Both the position numbers and the translations under genes were made by a program. Below are positions 6,768 to 8,002 of a stretch of DNA of 8,002 bases, in pieces. The first letter of the stretch is position 1. Each line of letters begins with the position of its first letter. The stretch is from Syntrophomonas sp. UBA1368 (lineage in GTDB: Bacteria > Bacillota > Syntrophomonadia > Syntrophomonadales > Syntrophomonadaceae). Location of the stretch: NCBI GenBank assembly GCA_002305965.1, contig DBRM01000027.1, positions 3,676 through 11,677 of the forward strand, read 5' to 3'. Below the pieces are notes generated by a model. It searched no databases and had not been told where the DNA came from. It saw nothing but the letters and a program-made list of their open reading frames with translations.

Positions 6768-8002
6768 ATGCTTGACATGCTGAGGAAAATTCTTTCTATC
6801 CTCTCTAAGAGAGAAAAGCGTCAAATGGTGCTCTTGCTTGGGCTGATGCTATTAATGTCACTTTTTCAAGCAATAGGTGTGGCTTCAGTGCTGCCCTTCA
6901 TTTCCCTGGTTATGAATCCGGACCTGATTAACCAAAACCAGTGGCTGCAGATGTTTTATCAATATTTTCATTTTAAAGACACCAATAGCTTCATTATTGT
7001 ATCCGGACTGATCATGCTTTTTTTGATCCTGTTCGGCAATTTTATTTCAGCTGTAGCTACCTGGGCAAAATTCAAATTTGTCTGGAACAATAATCATAAT
7101 ATTTCCCTGAGGCTTTTACGTCATTATCTATATCAGCCTTATTCATTCTTTCTCAACCGCAACAGCTCGGAATTGACCAAGGATATACTTAATGAAGTAC
7201 AGACATTATCCAGCGGTTTTTTGATTCCCTTGATGGATTTTGCTTCCCGAATGCTGATCATAATAGTAATTGTGACCATGGTGTTGATCGTTAATCCGCT
7301 GATAACAATAATCGCGATTATAATTCTGGGCGGGTCATATCTGCTTATTTATTGGCTGATCAGAAAAAGATTGAGTATAAAAGGAAAAGGAAGGTTGGCT
7401 GCTAATCGGGAAAGATTTAAAGTAGTAAGTGAAGCTTTTGGCGGAATCAAAGAAGTCAAAGCCAGCGGACGTGAACAGTTTTATCTTGATAAATACACCA
7501 GGCCTTCTTCATTGATCTCCAATCTGCAAGCCTGGAATGCTTTGGTAGGAACTATTCCCAAATATGTTCTGGAAAGTGTAGCTTTTGGAAGTGTTATTGC
7601 ATTGGTCTTAATACTGCTGATCTTCAAGGGGGAAGCACAAAACGTTATCCCGGTTGTGACTTTTTTTGCTTTTGCCGGGTACCGCCTTATGCCTGCTATC
7701 CAGGATGTATTTCAGACCTCCACCCAGATCAAGTTCAATCAGGCAACTTTAGATCATATTTATAAGGAAATGATCAATATAAAAACTCAACCTGTGACAT
7801 CCAATGAAATAGCCGGGGAGCCTGAGCCACTTGAGTTTAAAGAACAAATAAGGCTGGAAAGTATCACCTTTTCCTATTCTTCCATGGGGGAGAAGGTACT
7901 GGAAGACGTTAATATTACCATCAGGAAAAACCAAAAAGTTGGCATTGTTGGGGCCACAGGTGCAGGCAAGACTACTCTGGTAGATATATTGTTAGGATTA
8001 TT
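6768..8002 (+). CDS. PglK-like ABC transporter/flippase (membrane + ATPase), 3'-truncated by the window
   Basis: This ABC half-transporter has fused membrane and ATPase domains. The frame stays open from ATG 6768 to the right edge, giving 411 visible residues; relatives have roughly 560-600, so most of the ATPase domain is missing. Residues 20-48 (LFQAIGVASVLPFISLVM), about 75-100, 158-195, 266-287 and 294-312 are hydrophobic, giving about six transmembrane helices. KYVLESVAFG and AGYRLMPAIQ (302-311) resemble PglK/WlaB flippases, which use ATP to flip undecaprenyl-diphosphate-linked oligosaccharides outward. The ATPase domain starts near 361, with the A-loop aromatic Y370 (TFSYSS) and Walker A GATGAGKTT (395-403, K401). 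The signature motif, Walker B and H-loop lie beyond the edge. The ribosome binding site AGGTGGAG is at 6753-6760. The 40-base gap after the nucleotidyltransferase gene supports one operon. Context favours a glycan flippase; export of a lipid or peptide is the main alternative. Confidence 0.9.
   Translation, partial: MLDMLRKILSILSKREKRQMVLLLGLMLLMSLFQAIGVASVLPFISLVMNPDLINQNQWLQMFYQYFHFKDTNSFIIVSGLIMLFLILFGNFISAVATWAKFKFVWNNNHNISLRLLRHYLYQPYSFFLNRNSSELTKDILNEVQTLSSGFLIPLMDFASRMLIIIVIVTMVLIVNPLITIIAIIILGGSYLLIYWLIRKRLSIKGKGRLAANRERFKVVSEAFGGIKEVKASGREQFYLDKYTRPSSLISNLQAWNALVGTIPKYVLESVAFGSVIALVLILLIFKGEAQNVIPVVTFFAFAGYRLMPAIQDVFQTSTQIKFNQATLDHIYKEMINIKTQPVTSNEIAGEPEPLEFKEQIRLESITFSYSSMGEKVLEDVNITIRKNQKVGIVGATGAGKTTLVDILLGL

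Noticed and set aside
6801..6813. CTCTCT-A-AGAGAG palindrome early in the ABC transporter gene
   Set aside because: With only one central base, a hairpin must open inner pairs and becomes short. It lies within coding sequence and nothing suggests a regulatory role.

Overview
The window looks like a low-to-moderate GC Firmicute, most likely a Clostridia or Peptococcaceae-type anaerobe. The reasons are the secreted multidomain N-acetylmuramoyl-L-alanine amidase (copper-amine-oxidase-N-like, SH3b and AMIN modules before Amidase_3), strong GGGAGG-type ribosome binding sites, a good sigma-A-like promoter and dense same-strand gene packing. The genus is inference only. All five genes lie on the plus strand. 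No RNA gene, insertion sequence or CRISPR array was seen.

Left part (1-1770): the 3' portion of a cell-wall amidase gene whose start lies outside the window. A compact, perfect intrinsic terminator closes it. A 186-base intergenic region follows, holding a candidate promoter (1688-1715) and an 8-bp inverted repeat (1729-1754) between that promoter and the next ribosome binding site. This marks a transcription boundary.

Right part (1771-8002): an apparent operon for a surface or secreted glycan. It contains (i) a polytopic O-antigen ligase/polymerase-family (Wzy_C) protein with a C-terminal TPR-like tail; (ii) a WbaP-type polyprenyl-phosphate sugar-1-phosphate transferase that would start the glycan on undecaprenyl phosphate; (iii) a PF14907-type uncharacterised nucleotidyltransferase; and (iv) a PglK-like ABC exporter/flippase cut off by the right edge just after its Walker A motif. 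Genes i and ii are tightly coupled, with a 3-base gap and the Shine-Dalgarno abutting the upstream stop. Genes ii to iii and iii to iv are separated by 85 and 40 bases.

Taken together, gene ii would load the first sugar, gene iv would flip the lipid-linked glycan with ATP, and gene i would polymerise it or transfer it to an acceptor outside the membrane. The role of gene iii is unknown and is the most interesting open question. Glycosyltransferases are not in the window and should lie downstream. The glycan structure and final acceptor cannot be read from this sequence.
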